Virus record (IMG/VR): IMGVR_UViG_3300042311_001128 | Coordinates: 23,617 to 87,616 of that record | DNA: 64,000 nucleotides | DNA from: a virus | Direction: 5' to 3' (one strand) | Shown here: positions 1 to 8,455 of the stretch, one piece after another | How the letters are laid out: each line of letters starts with the position of its first letter | How positions within the stretch are numbered: position 1 is the first letter of the stretch | The notes under the pieces: generated by a model | Seen by the model: the letters and a program-made list of their open reading frames with translations, nothing else | The model's database searches: none | What the model was told of the DNA's origin: nothing | Program-made: the position numbers and the translations under genes

Positions 1-555
1 GATACCTTCCGTCCCTACGGGCATTTAAACCAAATTGCTCAAAAAATTGCGGTGAGTGAGGGCAATACCTTGCAAGAAGATGCCAGCCTATTTGCCGCGT
101 TAAATACCGCGCTGGCAGATTCGGTAATCGTTGCTTGGAAAGAGAAATACACTGAACTCCAACCTCGCCCCGATGACGTAATTGCTGGAGGATTTGCGGC
201 TAATGACGGGATAGCTGCTACGGTGGGCGATCCCAATTGGAAGCCCTTGCTGTCACCATTAATGGAGGTTAATTCCCCACCTTTCCCGGATTATATGTCA
301 GGGCATTCTGCCATGGGGGGAGCATTTGCGGGAGTGATGACCGAATATTTTGGTGAGGACTATGTATTTAGTGCTGTCTCCCAAGAGCTTCCAGGTGTCG
401 TTCGTAATTTCGATAGCTTCTATGAAGCGGGAATGGAAAATGCCCTCAGCCGTATTTATGGCGGGGTTCACGTCCGGGAGGCTTGTATTGATTCTTTTGA
501 CATGGGGTTAGCTGTGGGCGAGTTTGTCGCACAAAACTTCTTTCGGCCTATCTAG
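1..555 (+). CDS. Vanadium-dependent haloperoxidase / PAP2-superfamily protein, C-terminal part
   Basis: The reading frame is open from the first base, so the N-terminus lies left of the window. Two PAP2/haloperoxidase signature blocks are visible: DYMSGHSAMGG (around 290-325) and SRIYGGVHVREA (around 445-480), which in this family carry the vanadate- or phosphate-binding Ser-Gly-His and Arg/His residues. The family oxidises halides with peroxide or removes phosphate from lipids; the sequence alone does not tell which. It looks like a cyanobacterial chromosomal gene rather than a phage gene, so it may mark the prophage boundary or be cargo. Family call is fairly sure, substrate is not. Confidence 0.75.
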   Translation, partial: DTFRPYGHLNQIAQKIAVSEGNTLQEDASLFAALNTALADSVIVAWKEKYTELQPRPDDVIAGGFAANDGIAATVGDPNWKPLLSPLMEVNSPPFPDYMSGHSAMGGAFAGVMTEYFGEDYVFSAVSQELPGVVRNFDSFYEAGMENALSRIYGGVHVREACIDSFDMGLAVGEFVAQNFFRPI

Positions 556-626
556 TATCAAAAAGCTAAACTTGATAAATCAGAAAAAATCCAAGAATTA
601 TTATGACGGATTAGGAGACAAATAAT

Positions 627-797
627 ATGACAGATAAATTCAACCCAGAAGATAAAAACCTACAGCCAATTAGTCAGTTGCTAGAGAGAGCCAAAGTAAC
701 AGCCAATGACATCCAAAAAGCTATCGATGACTGGAAAAAAAAACCCCCAGATGATGAATTTAAAAACCTATTAGAACCTGAAATAAGTTATGAGTGA
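627..797 (+). CDS. Small hypothetical protein (56 aa)
   Basis: An ATG follows an AGGAG ribosome-binding site at a good distance. The 56-residue product is charged and helix-prone, with no recognisable motif. It overlaps the next gene by 8 bp, which suggests translational coupling with the minor head protein. Function unknown. Confidence 0.55.
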   Translation: MTDKFNPEDKNLQPISQLLERAKVTANDIQKAIDDWKKKPPDDEFKNLLEPEISYE

Positions 798-1434
798 TTT
801 TTCTTTTAACCCTGCAACTCGACGCTATCGAGACAATCGAACGGGGAGATTTGTCTCTACTGAAAAAGTTAGACAAATCTCCCAACAAACTATTAATGCC
901 CGTACTCAAAAAACAGATAAACTTACCCGTGACCTTTTACAGAAAAAAATAACTGTCAGCGAGTGGGAAGAAAAAATGTCTTTTGAGATTAAAAACCTAA
1001 CTATTCAGCTTTATCAAGTTGGTAAGCCCGATATGAACGCTTCTGACTATGGCAGAATTGGTCAGATGCTTAGAACACAATACGCACGATTAAGAAAGTT
1101 TTCCCGTGATATTATTTTTGGTACTCAATCAGAGGCTCAAATAATCAATCGCTCTAAACAGTACATTGCCAAGTCTAGGGAAGCTTTTGAAGAGGGAAAC
1201 AGGAGAGGACACGCTCTAGTCAACAAGTGGGAAAAGAGAATAATTACCAAAAAAGAATCTTGCCAAGAGTGTCTTTTTTATGAAAGTGCTGGTTGGCAGC
1301 CTATTGGAACACTCCCCCGACCGACTGAAAGATGTACTTGTCGGGCTAATTGCGGTTGTTACTTTATTTTTTCTAACTCTAGGACACGACCTACCCAGAA
1401 TATGCTTTCGTTAAACTTTGGCTGGACGAAATAA
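790..1434 (+). CDS. Probable phage minor head / head morphogenesis protein (214 aa)
   Basis: Residues 1-160 are basic and helical; the C-terminal 60 residues hold a cysteine cluster (CQEC ... CTCRANCGC) like the metal-binding tail of some Mu gpF/SPP1 gp7-type minor head proteins. It sits directly ahead of the prohead protease and capsid genes, where such proteins usually lie. The portal gene expected just before it is absent. The assignment is inferred from position plus the Cys cluster. Confidence 0.45.
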   Translation: MSDFSFNPATRRYRDNRTGRFVSTEKVRQISQQTINARTQKTDKLTRDLLQKKITVSEWEEKMSFEIKNLTIQLYQVGKPDMNASDYGRIGQMLRTQYARLRKFSRDIIFGTQSEAQIINRSKQYIAKSREAFEEGNRRGHALVNKWEKRIITKKESCQECLFYESAGWQPIGTLPRPTERCTCRANCGCYFIFSNSRTRPTQNMLSLNFGWTK

Positions 1435-1436
1435 AA

Positions 1437-1460
1437 AACGCAGGGTATTAATCCTGCGTT
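1437..1460 (+). terminator. Hairpin after minor head gene
   Basis: Arms AACGCAGG and CCTGCGTT form a perfect 8-bp stem three bases after the stop codon, followed by GTTT. It is a weak terminator or an mRNA 3' stabiliser. Confidence 0.45.
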
Positions 1461-1616
1461 GTTTCCTCAGATATACACTTTCTATGGAGACAAATATTTT
1501 GTATTGAAATTTTATATTTATAGGTTGGGCTGGAGACGACACTATTAATATACATCAACCAACCATAAACGTCAAGTCTTTAGATAGAATTATTTATATA
1601 AGTATTTTTTATTGAC

Positions 1617-2336
1617 ATGGAACTAGAACTAACCCGCGCTAAATTAGAGATATTGCTACAGACCCGTCATCCTACCGACGAGGAGATGTCGCTAATCAAT
1701 CAATTCAAACCCTACGGACTTGATCCGTGGGAACCATCGGAACTGATGCGATTTGCTTTAATTGCTTCAAATAACTTAATTCACAGTTCTGGCCAGGTAT
1801 GGGATAAAAATGTTTTAGAAACCATGGTAGCTAGTTACCCTGGATGCGCTTTGATGATCGATCATGAATGGGAAGATCAGACCAAAACTTTTGGGATGAT
1901 CTATGATTCTTTTATTTATTCCTTGCCTCGTGTAAGCAAGGAAGGGATAGCACGAATCCTCGAAAAATCTCCTAATCCAGGCGAAGATTATCGAATAATC
2001 CAAAAAGACGGCTATCATCAGGTCTTAGTCTTTGGATTTATAGAAACGACTCACCCGATTGTTTCGGAGATTTCCTATGGCAGAAAAGCCGATGTTTCAA
2101 TGGGGGGAATTTTTTATGGCGAGTCGATTTGTCCTATCTGCGATATTCCTTACAGTGATCCTAAATGTCCCCACTACCCCCCGTATATGGCAGGGCTAGT
2201 AGATGAAGAAACGCTAACCCCTTACTATCGCCGTTCCGGAAAAATGGATTCTATCGAATGCAGTTTTGTTGCCAGTGGCAATTGTCGCCAAGCAAGATTA
2301 ATAGATTCCCGTCCCAATACTTTTGTTTTTACCTAA
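1617..2336 (+). CDS. Prohead protease, S78-like (239 aa)
   Basis: The HK97-type prohead protease signature is visible: a His in CALMIDHEW (H83) followed by a G-x-x-D strand, and a Ser in ADVSMGGIF (S161), the family's catalytic His-Ser pair. The segment KMDSIECSFVASG near the C-terminus matches the 'elSlV..p' end of the fold. A Cys/His cluster (C172, C175, C184, H186) is inserted after the serine strand and may bind zinc. It precedes the major capsid protein, as usual for a maturation protease that cleaves scaffold domains. No good ribosome-binding site precedes the ATG, so the exact start is uncertain. Confidence 0.65.
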   Translation: MELELTRAKLEILLQTRHPTDEEMSLINQFKPYGLDPWEPSELMRFALIASNNLIHSSGQVWDKNVLETMVASYPGCALMIDHEWEDQTKTFGMIYDSFIYSLPRVSKEGIARILEKSPNPGEDYRIIQKDGYHQVLVFGFIETTHPIVSEISYGRKADVSMGGIFYGESICPICDIPYSDPKCPHYPPYMAGLVDEETLTPYYRRSGKMDSIECSFVASGNCRQARLIDSRPNTFVFT

Positions 2337-2391
2337 AACAGAAAGTTCTGTAGTACAATTATATCTAATAGTTAGTGATCAGCAATCAGTA

Positions 2392-4278
2392 ATGAATACC
2401 CTAAAAGAAATTAAACGGGTTACTCCCGTAGTTATTAAAGATTCAGCAGAAGGAAGTGATGCTCCTTCTCAAGAAGAAATCTACGCCCTGACTCAAAAAG
2501 CCACTTTTCGAGGTGATTTAAAGTCTTCTGAGGGTGGTGTACCAGTTAAAAATTCTGACCCCAAACCCGCTACTGCTACTGCTCCTGCGCCAGCTTTTGA
2601 CCCCAAAATGCTTGAAGAGCTTGTACAAAATACCGTGGTGGCATCCGTAGCCTCAGTAAAGCAAGCGATGGAATTGGAAAAACAATCTGCATTAGAAGCC
2701 CAAAAGCAACAGTTTGAGACTGCAAAAGCTACTCTAGAAGCTTCTCTCAGTCTTGCTACAGAAACTATCCAAAAATCTAATGAAAAAATTGCTCAATTAG
2801 AAGCTAAAGTCACTGAGTCAGAAAAAACGATTAATAATTTTGCTGACTTAGGAAAGCTTTACGGTAGCCAAACACCAGCAAAAATGCAGTTGCCTAACTT
2901 CAATAAAACCGTCGCCCATGATGCCGATAAAATCACTGGTGCGCTTCAAGAAACCTTTGACTTGATTGAAGACATCCAGAAAAATTCTGGCATGATCCGT
3001 CAGGCGGTTATGGGTGGCAATCAAACGATGGACTTGTACAACAAAGCTCCCCTAGATCGCCATATTCGTAATAACCGAGAAGCAGTTATTAATTCCTTAG
3101 AAGATTTTGGACGTAAACGCGGATGGTTCCGCGGCAATAGTGCGGCTCCAGTACTAGGTGAAAGCTCGAAAAATAGCCCAACGACTGCGGATAATCTTCC
3201 CCCATTTTTTCTCGACACTTTGTCAGCAATCGTCCGCACAACACACATTTCAGGACTGACCTTTTGGCAGATTCCTACTTATGCCTTAGATTTTACGGCT
3301 CGCAGTGGAACTGTTATTCGGATTCCTAGACTAAATTATTTGACCAGTTCTCCGGCGGTAAACGATTACTTACTATCAGGAAAAGGTGAGTATGCTGACC
3401 TGACTTCTGAATCTGACAACAGTAGTGCGTCCAGTGTATCGGCAGAAATCTTTGAATATGGACGCGGTAAAGTAGGAGCTTCTACTCCAATTCGACCCGT
3501 GGCCATCCCATCATTCACAGAATTTTTCAGTGCAATGCCTATGATTGATTGGATGCAAAAAAGTCTTTTCCGAGATTATGCCGCATGGGATAATAACATG
3601 ATCAAGACGATGCTCGATAGTACGTCATTGCATCTTTACAATAAAAACGGCACTCTTGTCACTTCCCCCACTGGATTATCAGCAGCAGGAGACAATGGAA
3701 CTTTTACCAAGAAGTTCATGCGAAAACTGTATCAATACGCCCACGATAACCAGTTTCAAATGAATGACGATGAGACATTTTTCTTGTTTCTTAACTCGAC
3801 TCAAATTCTACAACTTAAAGAGTCATATGAAAACGAACGCGACTGGCAAGCAAATACAAAACGTGACCTAGATGACTTGTTAAATATTCTTAATCCTTCC
3901 TATATTCCCCCCGGAGATACAGGTCGGGTAACTGGATATCTAGGATTGGTAGAGAAATTCCATATCTTTGAAACTGGGCAAAGCGTCGGAACCGGTGCAG
4001 CTGGTCAACCTGGTGTTCAAAACGAGACTTTAGGTGGTTCTTTGGGTTCTAGAATTACCCGTACTGGGTATTTAATCGGAGCCGGCGCTCTAGGTATTGG
4101 TGAAGCGATGCCTTTTGAAATTCGTCAAGATGAGGTAACCCAGTTTGATCGTAGAACGCGCATGACTTGGTTGGCGTGGCGGGGTTACAAAACCTTAGAC
4201 GTTGATCCCGTAGGTACTGGTGAGCCTTCTCAACAGTTACGAGTAGCTGAATTACGCACCCTAGATGTAGCGGCATAA
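2392..4278 (+). CDS. Major capsid protein with N-terminal scaffold-like domain (628 aa)
   Basis: I place the start at ATG 2392 (MNTLKEIK) because the longer frame from 2323 would overlap the protease and cover a TTATCAG-like intergenic repeat. Residues about 70-165 form an acidic-basic coiled coil typical of a delta/scaffold domain removed by the upstream protease. The rest is beta-rich, with an RSGTVIRIPRL strand and a long C-terminal region rich in Gly and Thr, consistent with an HK97-fold major capsid protein. Size, position after the protease, and the coiled coil plus globular layout support the call. Confidence 0.7.
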   Translation: MNTLKEIKRVTPVVIKDSAEGSDAPSQEEIYALTQKATFRGDLKSSEGGVPVKNSDPKPATATAPAPAFDPKMLEELVQNTVVASVASVKQAMELEKQSALEAQKQQFETAKATLEASLSLATETIQKSNEKIAQLEAKVTESEKTINNFADLGKLYGSQTPAKMQLPNFNKTVAHDADKITGALQETFDLIEDIQKNSGMIRQAVMGGNQTMDLYNKAPLDRHIRNNREAVINSLEDFGRKRGWFRGNSAAPVLGESSKNSPTTADNLPPFFLDTLSAIVRTTHISGLTFWQIPTYALDFTARSGTVIRIPRLNYLTSSPAVNDYLLSGKGEYADLTSESDNSSASSVSAEIFEYGRGKVGASTPIRPVAIPSFTEFFSAMPMIDWMQKSLFRDYAAWDNNMIKTMLDSTSLHLYNKNGTLVTSPTGLSAAGDNGTFTKKFMRKLYQYAHDNQFQMNDDETFFLFLNSTQILQLKESYENERDWQANTKRDLDDLLNILNPSYIPPGDTGRVTGYLGLVEKFHIFETGQSVGTGAAGQPGVQNETLGGSLGSRITRTGYLIGAGALGIGEAMPFEIRQDEVTQFDRRTRMTWLAWRGYKTLDVDPVGTGEPSQQLRVAELRTLDVAA

Positions 4279-4297
4279 CCTTATCTTTTTAAAAATT

Positions 4298-4522
4298 ATG
4301 GCAAACAAAGAAACCCTCGAAGAAACTTTACCCACTGCGACAGGTGGAACTAAAAACCTTCCCCCGACAAATGGAACCAATAAAGTTACTTATGACAATC
4401 TGAAAGCACTGGGTTATCCAGTCTGTAACCGGTGTAAAGGTAAACTCAGTACCGATCTTGATCGTCGCCCATTTTGTCCAGTTAACGACACCAGTTGTCC
4501 TCTATTGAGCAAAATTTCCTAA
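4298..4522 (+). CDS. Small zinc-ribbon-like head protein (74 aa)
   Basis: The C-terminal half contains CNRCKG ... FCPVNDTSC, a possible four-Cys metal site; the N-terminal half is low complexity and rich in Thr, Gly and Pro. It lies between capsid and adaptor genes, and its stop overlaps the next start (TAATG). Role unknown; possibly capsid decoration or head completion. Confidence 0.5.
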   Translation: MANKETLEETLPTATGGTKNLPPTNGTNKVTYDNLKALGYPVCNRCKGKLSTDLDRRPFCPVNDTSCPLLSKIS

Positions 4523-5193
4523 TGATTTTTAGCATTGATGACCTCTCTATTTTCGCACCATCAGTATCTTTACCAGAAGATGCCGTCACTGGTGCGATTT
4601 ACTTTGTTCAATCAATCATTGAAGGCGATAGAGGAGCAGATCGACCCCTAGAAATTACCCGTCACCGGGAAAGACTAAGAGTTAATCTAAAATTCCAAAA
4701 TTTTAGATTAACTTATGTCAGTATAAATACTCCAATTATTAGTGAACCTGCTCTGATAATTAAAGCTAGACTAGGCAATATTACCGATGGATTTAATCGG
4801 GCTATCGCTCCTGATAATTGGCAAATTTTAGGTTCTAACGACTACATAATCGATATAGACGGGCAAATTCACTTATCTACAGCAATTGGTAGATCGTGGG
4901 GATATGGCGGCTATCACGGCTATGGTCGTGAACCATATCCTGAGTTTTCCGAGGCTGATGTGGAATATTCCAGTGGCATTGATTTCTCTCAAGATACCCG
5001 ACAAACAAGAGAGATAAAAGCGGCTTTTGGTCGTGTTTTAGATTGGGTATGCAATACAGGTTCTTTTAGAGGTGTTTCGTCAGTTGAATTACCTTTTGAA
5101 GAGGCAAAAATCAATTATGGGACTGGTCAACTTGGTACAATTCCTGATGATTTGCTAATGATATTTAAAAAGTATCGCCCAATAAGATTATGA
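4522..5193 (+). CDS. Head-tail adaptor / head completion protein candidate (223 aa)
   Basis: The ATG at 4522 shares bases with the preceding stop (TAATG), so this start is preferred over an in-frame upstream ATG. The product is a mixed beta protein with a Gly/Tyr-rich loop (GYGGYHGYGREPY, about residues 123-136). It ends in an ATGA-type overlap with the RusA gene. Position after the major capsid protein suggests a connector or head completion role; no diagnostic motif was seen. Confidence 0.45.
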   Translation: MIFSIDDLSIFAPSVSLPEDAVTGAIYFVQSIIEGDRGADRPLEITRHRERLRVNLKFQNFRLTYVSINTPIISEPALIIKARLGNITDGFNRAIAPDNWQILGSNDYIIDIDGQIHLSTAIGRSWGYGGYHGYGREPYPEFSEADVEYSSGIDFSQDTRQTREIKAAFGRVLDWVCNTGSFRGVSSVELPFEEAKINYGTGQLGTIPDDLLMIFKKYRPIRL

Positions 5194-5600
5194 GAGCAAT
5201 TTTTATCTGTCCACTTCCGCCGACTCTTAATGATCAAATAAGATTAGCTCGTGCAAATAAATTTAAAAGCGCAACTACTAAAAAAGAATGGGACTTTAAT
5301 ATACAAAAACTTATTATAGAACAAAAAATTCCATGTTTTCCTGACAAAGTATGGATGTTTTACGAATGGCGAATTAAAAACTTTGGACGTGACCCTGATA
5401 ATGTTTGTGGTAGCGCAAAATACGTTAATGACGGACTGAAAAAAGCGGGAGTTATTGCCAATGATAATTTAAAATATATCTATGGATACGATTCAATATT
5501 CACAAAATGGACGAAAGACGAATTAAAGTTAACAATTAGTGATAAACCAATTCTAAAAAAAATTTTTATAGAGGATGGTGATAGCAATGCCACATCTTAA
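5190..5600 (+). CDS. rusA: RusA-family Holliday junction resolvase (136 aa)
   Basis: The protein begins with PLPPTLND and contains FGRDPDNV ... KYVNDGLKKAGVIANDN, matching the RusA pattern of conserved acidic residues that bind metal at the four-way junction. RusA cuts Holliday junctions as a dimer and helps phage recombination and genome resolution before packaging. Length fits the family. The start overlaps the previous stop by 4 bp and the next small gene begins within its end. Confidence 0.8.
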   Translation: MRAIFICPLPPTLNDQIRLARANKFKSATTKKEWDFNIQKLIIEQKIPCFPDKVWMFYEWRIKNFGRDPDNVCGSAKYVNDGLKKAGVIANDNLKYIYGYDSIFTKWTKDELKLTISDKPILKKIFIEDGDSNATS

Positions 5601-5748
5601 ATTAGACCCGTCTATTGTCTGTGTTTCAATTGTTTTCGCCTGCTTGATTCATTCTTTCTTTACTCCTGAAACTACTGACACCTACGGCAATGTTATCGTA
5701 GCAGTTGTTTCAGGATACCTCGGCTACTTAAAAGGTTCCGATACTTAA
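5587..5748 (+). CDS. Small membrane protein (53 aa)
   Basis: ATG 5587 lies inside the rusA 3' end. Residues 9-25 and about 35-48 are hydrophobic and could form two membrane helices, so a holin-like role is possible but unproven. Its stop overlaps, on the other strand, the stop of the convergent gene at 5745. Confidence 0.5.
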   Translation: MPHLKLDPSIVCVSIVFACLIHSFFTPETTDTYGNVIVAVVSGYLGYLKGSDT

Positions 5749-6179
5749 CTACCCTGATCAAATCTTGCATAAAGTTTAATTCTCCGCCCTAGTTTTGCGG
5801 CAATTCCTAGCTGTTGACTTGTCGGGGACTCAAATACATTTAACTGCCTGACAAGACCGATTCTGCCATTAATTGTTACCTGTAATTCTCCTGTACTCAT
5901 GATCGGGAGCGGGTAATCTTTAGGCTTTACCAATCTTCCCTCAAAATATTCACAATCGAGATAACTACCTTCTTGTACTTCTGCCACAGGCGGTTTTGAC
6001 TGTTGCAACCAACAGGTAATTACTACAGACTCTATAGAAGATGCTCGCATAACAGGATTACCAACGGCATCGGTAATCATGGTAGAGCCTGTAGCCACAG
6101 AAAAGGATAGAGAAGCATTAGCCTTAATTGTGGGATTTTCTAAAAATTTCCCCGCAACTCCAATAGCACTGTCGAACAT
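5745..6179 (-). CDS. Probable phage structural protein (144 aa)
   Basis: A longer frame reaches 6236, but the ATG at 6179 (MFDSAIGVAG) lies just downstream of a promoter-like TTGTCA / TAAGAT pair and is preferred. The product is beta-rich with Gly/Pro turns (VTDAVGNPV-like loops), like small head-tail or tail proteins. It is convergent with the head operon. No family recognised. Confidence 0.45.
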   Translation of the reverse strand: MFDSAIGVAGKFLENPTIKANASLSFSVATGSTMITDAVGNPVMRASSIESVVITCWLQQSKPPVAEVQEGSYLDCEYFEGRLVKPKDYPLPIMSTGELQVTINGRIGLVRQLNVFESPTSQQLGIAAKLGRRIKLYARFDQGS

Positions 6180-6224
6180 TTGTATTAATATAAATTTTTC
6201 TAATCTTAGTGTATCAAAATTATC

Positions 6225-6253
6225 TTGACAATTCAAGTAAGAAGGCGTATAGT
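6225..6253 (+). promoter_or_regulatory. Sigma-70-type promoter
   Basis: Perfect -35 TTGACA (6225-6230), 17-bp spacer, -10 TATAGT (6248-6253). It reads into the small genes at 6290 and 6423 and on towards nblA. Confidence 0.7.
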
Positions 6254-6289
6254 TTAATTATGGTAAATTTGTAAAAACAAGATAAAATT

Positions 6290-6385
6290 ATGTCAAAACA
6301 ATTACTGATAGATTTAACATTTTTCATGTTAAATATTGCGATAGTAGTTCTATGGGTTTCTTGGCTTTTCTTAGAAAGAAGTTAA
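6290..6385 (+). CDS. Single-helix membrane peptide (31 aa)
   Basis: A 31-codon frame begins about 37 bp after the -10 box at 6248. Residues 7-28 are one hydrophobic segment (FFMLNIAIVVLWVSWLF). No clear ribosome-binding site. It could be a small holin or membrane-acting phage peptide. Confidence 0.35.
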   Translation: MSKQLLIDLTFFMLNIAIVVLWVSWLFLERS

Positions 6386-6422
6386 CTTATAAAGCCAAAT
6401 AGTTATCTAAAGGAGGTACATC

Positions 6423-7061
6423 ATGGACAAATCCAAGCTTCATAAAACCTCGTTATCTCTTGGAGTAAAAATAGGAACCACATTAAGTTATGTAGTTTTT
6501 TGTAACTACTGTGGTTTTGAAATTCAAGAATGTCCAGACATTAAAAGCATTGAACTGCTAAAAAATGTTATACAGGAAATTGTCGAGGTTAATCTGATAA
6601 AAAAGTACACGCAAGTAAACTGGAAAAATTGGATAAAAACCAGTCAATTAATTATTCCAAATTTTAATGACGCATGGAAGAAATTAAAGAAAATTAGGCA
6701 AAATTATTTCAGAAAAACAATACAAAAAATGTGGCAAAAAATGAACGACTTTGACTACAGTCAATACGAATATGATATATACGAAAAACGATGGGACGAG
6801 AAAGCGTGGGATGAATTTCAGAAATCATGGGAAGAAGATTGCAGAAAAAGACAAAGAAAACTGGCTAGAGAACTAGCCTACACTAACGACCTGTGGGAAG
6901 TTTTAGTAAAGACAAAGCAAAAAATCACCTACTCTCATTCCCTAACAGATGATTTAAGCGATCTTGATTCTTGGACAAGAAACTTAGTGGGGGTTGTTGA
7001 TTTAGGCTCAGAAGACCCCAAAGAATCGTATATTGATTATTTAGTGGAGAAGTATCGGTAA
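6423..7061 (+). CDS. Hypothetical protein, Trp/Lys-rich helical (212 aa)
   Basis: A strong AAAGGAGG site precedes the ATG. The N-terminal 40 residues contain CNYCGF and a later Cys; residues 80-150 are rich in Lys, Asp, Glu, Trp and Tyr and predicted helical. No family recognised. It is the first well-expressed gene after the promoter at 6225. Confidence 0.65.
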   Translation: MDKSKLHKTSLSLGVKIGTTLSYVVFCNYCGFEIQECPDIKSIELLKNVIQEIVEVNLIKKYTQVNWKNWIKTSQLIIPNFNDAWKKLKKIRQNYFRKTIQKMWQKMNDFDYSQYEYDIYEKRWDEKAWDEFQKSWEEDCRKRQRKLARELAYTNDLWEVLVKTKQKITYSHSLTDDLSDLDSWTRNLVGVVDLGSEDPKESYIDYLVEKYR

Positions 7062-7071
7062 GAGCTAAAAC

Positions 7072-7275
7072 ATGAGTATCAAACAATTTCAAATAGAGTT
7101 TAGTGGGAAAAGCTCAGAACATCTCGAAGAAATATCTCAGCAGTTGAATTTATCGAAGACTGAAATTATTCGCAAAGGATTAAAGTTTATGGCTTTATAT
7201 GCTAAATCTCAGGCAGAAAAAGATACTCGGTTAATACTCGAAAAAAATGGCGATCAAAAAGAGATAATTATCTAA
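7072..7275 (+). CDS. Ribbon-helix-helix-like regulator (67 aa)
   Basis: The pattern KQFQIEFSG...HLEEISQQLNLSKTEIIRKGLKFM fits one beta strand plus two helices of an RHH (CopG/MetJ-type) DNA-binding fold. Such proteins dimerise on short operator repeats. It starts 10 bp after the previous stop, so it is probably in the same operon. Confidence 0.6.
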   Translation: MSIKQFQIEFSGKSSEHLEEISQQLNLSKTEIIRKGLKFMALYAKSQAEKDTRLILEKNGDQKEIII

Positions 7276-7290
7276 AAGAGGTGTTATGGT

Positions 7291-7569
7291 ATGGATGCGA
7301 ATCTAATAAAAAACCTTAAAAAAGACTTAATAGAATTAAGAAGTCAAATTTGGGATAAAATGTCGGATGCTCAAAAAGAACAATATTATCAAGATGAAGC
7401 TAACAATGCTATCAGCCTTGAAAACATTATTTCTTTTGTACATGAATACTCTGATAGAATAAAAAAAGAAATTGATAATCCTAATTTTCAAGATTTATTT
7501 GACAGAAGATTAGAGATGAAAATCACTTGTTTTGACAATTTTTGGGAGGAATTAGGCAGTGGAAGATAA
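7291..7569 (+). CDS. Hypothetical protein (92 aa)
   Basis: Preceded by AAGAGGTG. The product is acidic and helical, without a known motif. Its last codons overlap the GTG of the next, interrupted reading frame, implying an operon. Confidence 0.5.
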   Translation: MDANLIKNLKKDLIELRSQIWDKMSDAQKEQYYQDEANNAISLENIISFVHEYSDRIKKEIDNPNFQDLFDRRLEMKITCFDNFWEELGSGR

Positions 7570-7753
7570 ATTCACGCTAGAAGATTATATCTATGTTCCC
7601 ATTGAACCAGAAATGGTAAGAAAGCTACTCAAACATCACGGAAAAGACTGAGAACCTTCTGACGAATTTAATGGCTTTTATCATTGCTTAAAACAAACAT
7701 TACAAGACTTTGATAATAGATTTGAACCTCAAAAAGAAGAGTCTGAATTTTAA
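7559..7753 (+). pseudogene. Small gene interrupted by in-frame TGA at codon 31
   Basis: A GTG overlapping the previous stop opens a frame of 64 codons ending in TAA, interrupted by a single TGA at 7649-7651. The frame continues with protein-like composition after the stop (EPSDEFNGFYHCLKQTL). Trp would fit the position. Ordinary nonsense mutation is the simplest explanation, because large genes in the window use TGA as a normal stop and TGG for Trp. Confidence 0.45.
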
Positions 7754-7768
7754 TTTAGGAGTAATGCT

Positions 7769-7972
7769 ATGCTTCAACCTAACGAACTTTCCTTAGAACA
7801 GCAGTTCAATATTCGTTCTTTTCAGGCTCAGGTAGAAAAAATGAGTCAGGAGCAAGCGCAGGATTTCTTGATCAAGCTCTACGAACAAATGATGGTCAGA
7901 GAAAATATGTACAAAGCTTTTCTTAAGCATCGATGGGGATTAGATGATAATCCCTTTCTAAAGCCAGAGTAA
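7769..7972 (+). CDS. nblA: NblA phycobilisome degradation protein (67 aa)
   Basis: The whole protein matches the NblA pattern: a LSLEQQFNIRSFQAQVE N-terminal helix, MSQEQAQDFLIKLYEQMMVRE and the end KAFLKHRWGLD. NblA is a small helical adaptor that binds phycobiliproteins and directs the antenna to Clp proteolysis during nutrient stress. Freshwater cyanophages carry it, probably to dismantle the antenna and free amino acids during infection. Length is typical; a TTTAGGAG site precedes the ATG. It implies a phycobilisome-bearing host. Confidence 0.93.
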   Translation: MLQPNELSLEQQFNIRSFQAQVEKMSQEQAQDFLIKLYEQMMVRENMYKAFLKHRWGLDDNPFLKPE

Positions 7973-8027
7973 TACTACAGTGCCAGTTATCGGTTATCGG
8001 ATCAATGTACACTAACCCAAAAAACCA

Positions 8028-8396
8028 ATGAAAACCATCTGGAAGTACCCTATTAGAACTTCTTGTCATGAGATTGAAATGCCTTTAAACGCAGAGATAT
8101 TATGCGTTCAGTTGCAGAATCATATTCCTACACTTTGGGCATTAGTAGAAACAGAAGAACCTAAGAGGATTTTTGATATTTTGACTTACTATACTGGTGA
8201 CGATACTGGTGACGATTTGATAGATAAAAAAGGACGATACATTGGAACTTATCAACTAGCTGGATTGGTACATCATGTATTTGTTAGACCTCATCCTGCA
8301 TCTCCTCAGATAGACCAGGAGCATCTCACCTTTGCAACCCCTAAATCAGGTTTTATGTCAAGCTATTTTGAAAGCCTTGCTAGAAACCAGTTTTAG
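8028..8396 (+). CDS. Conserved phage protein, DUF7352-like (122 aa)
   Basis: The N-terminus (KTIWKYPI...EIEMPLNAEILCVQLQNHIPTLWALVE) resembles a widespread small phage/bacterial family of unknown function with a compact beta fold. The middle has a GDDTGDD duplication. It stands between nblA and the nucleotide genes. Function unknown. Confidence 0.55.
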   Translation: MKTIWKYPIRTSCHEIEMPLNAEILCVQLQNHIPTLWALVETEEPKRIFDILTYYTGDDTGDDLIDKKGRYIGTYQLAGLVHHVFVRPHPASPQIDQEHLTFATPKSGFMSSYFESLARNQF

Positions 8397-8455
8397 GGAC
8401 AAGTATAATTACTTACTTGCATAAATGAGATGCTCCCGATAGACCTTTCGTATAT

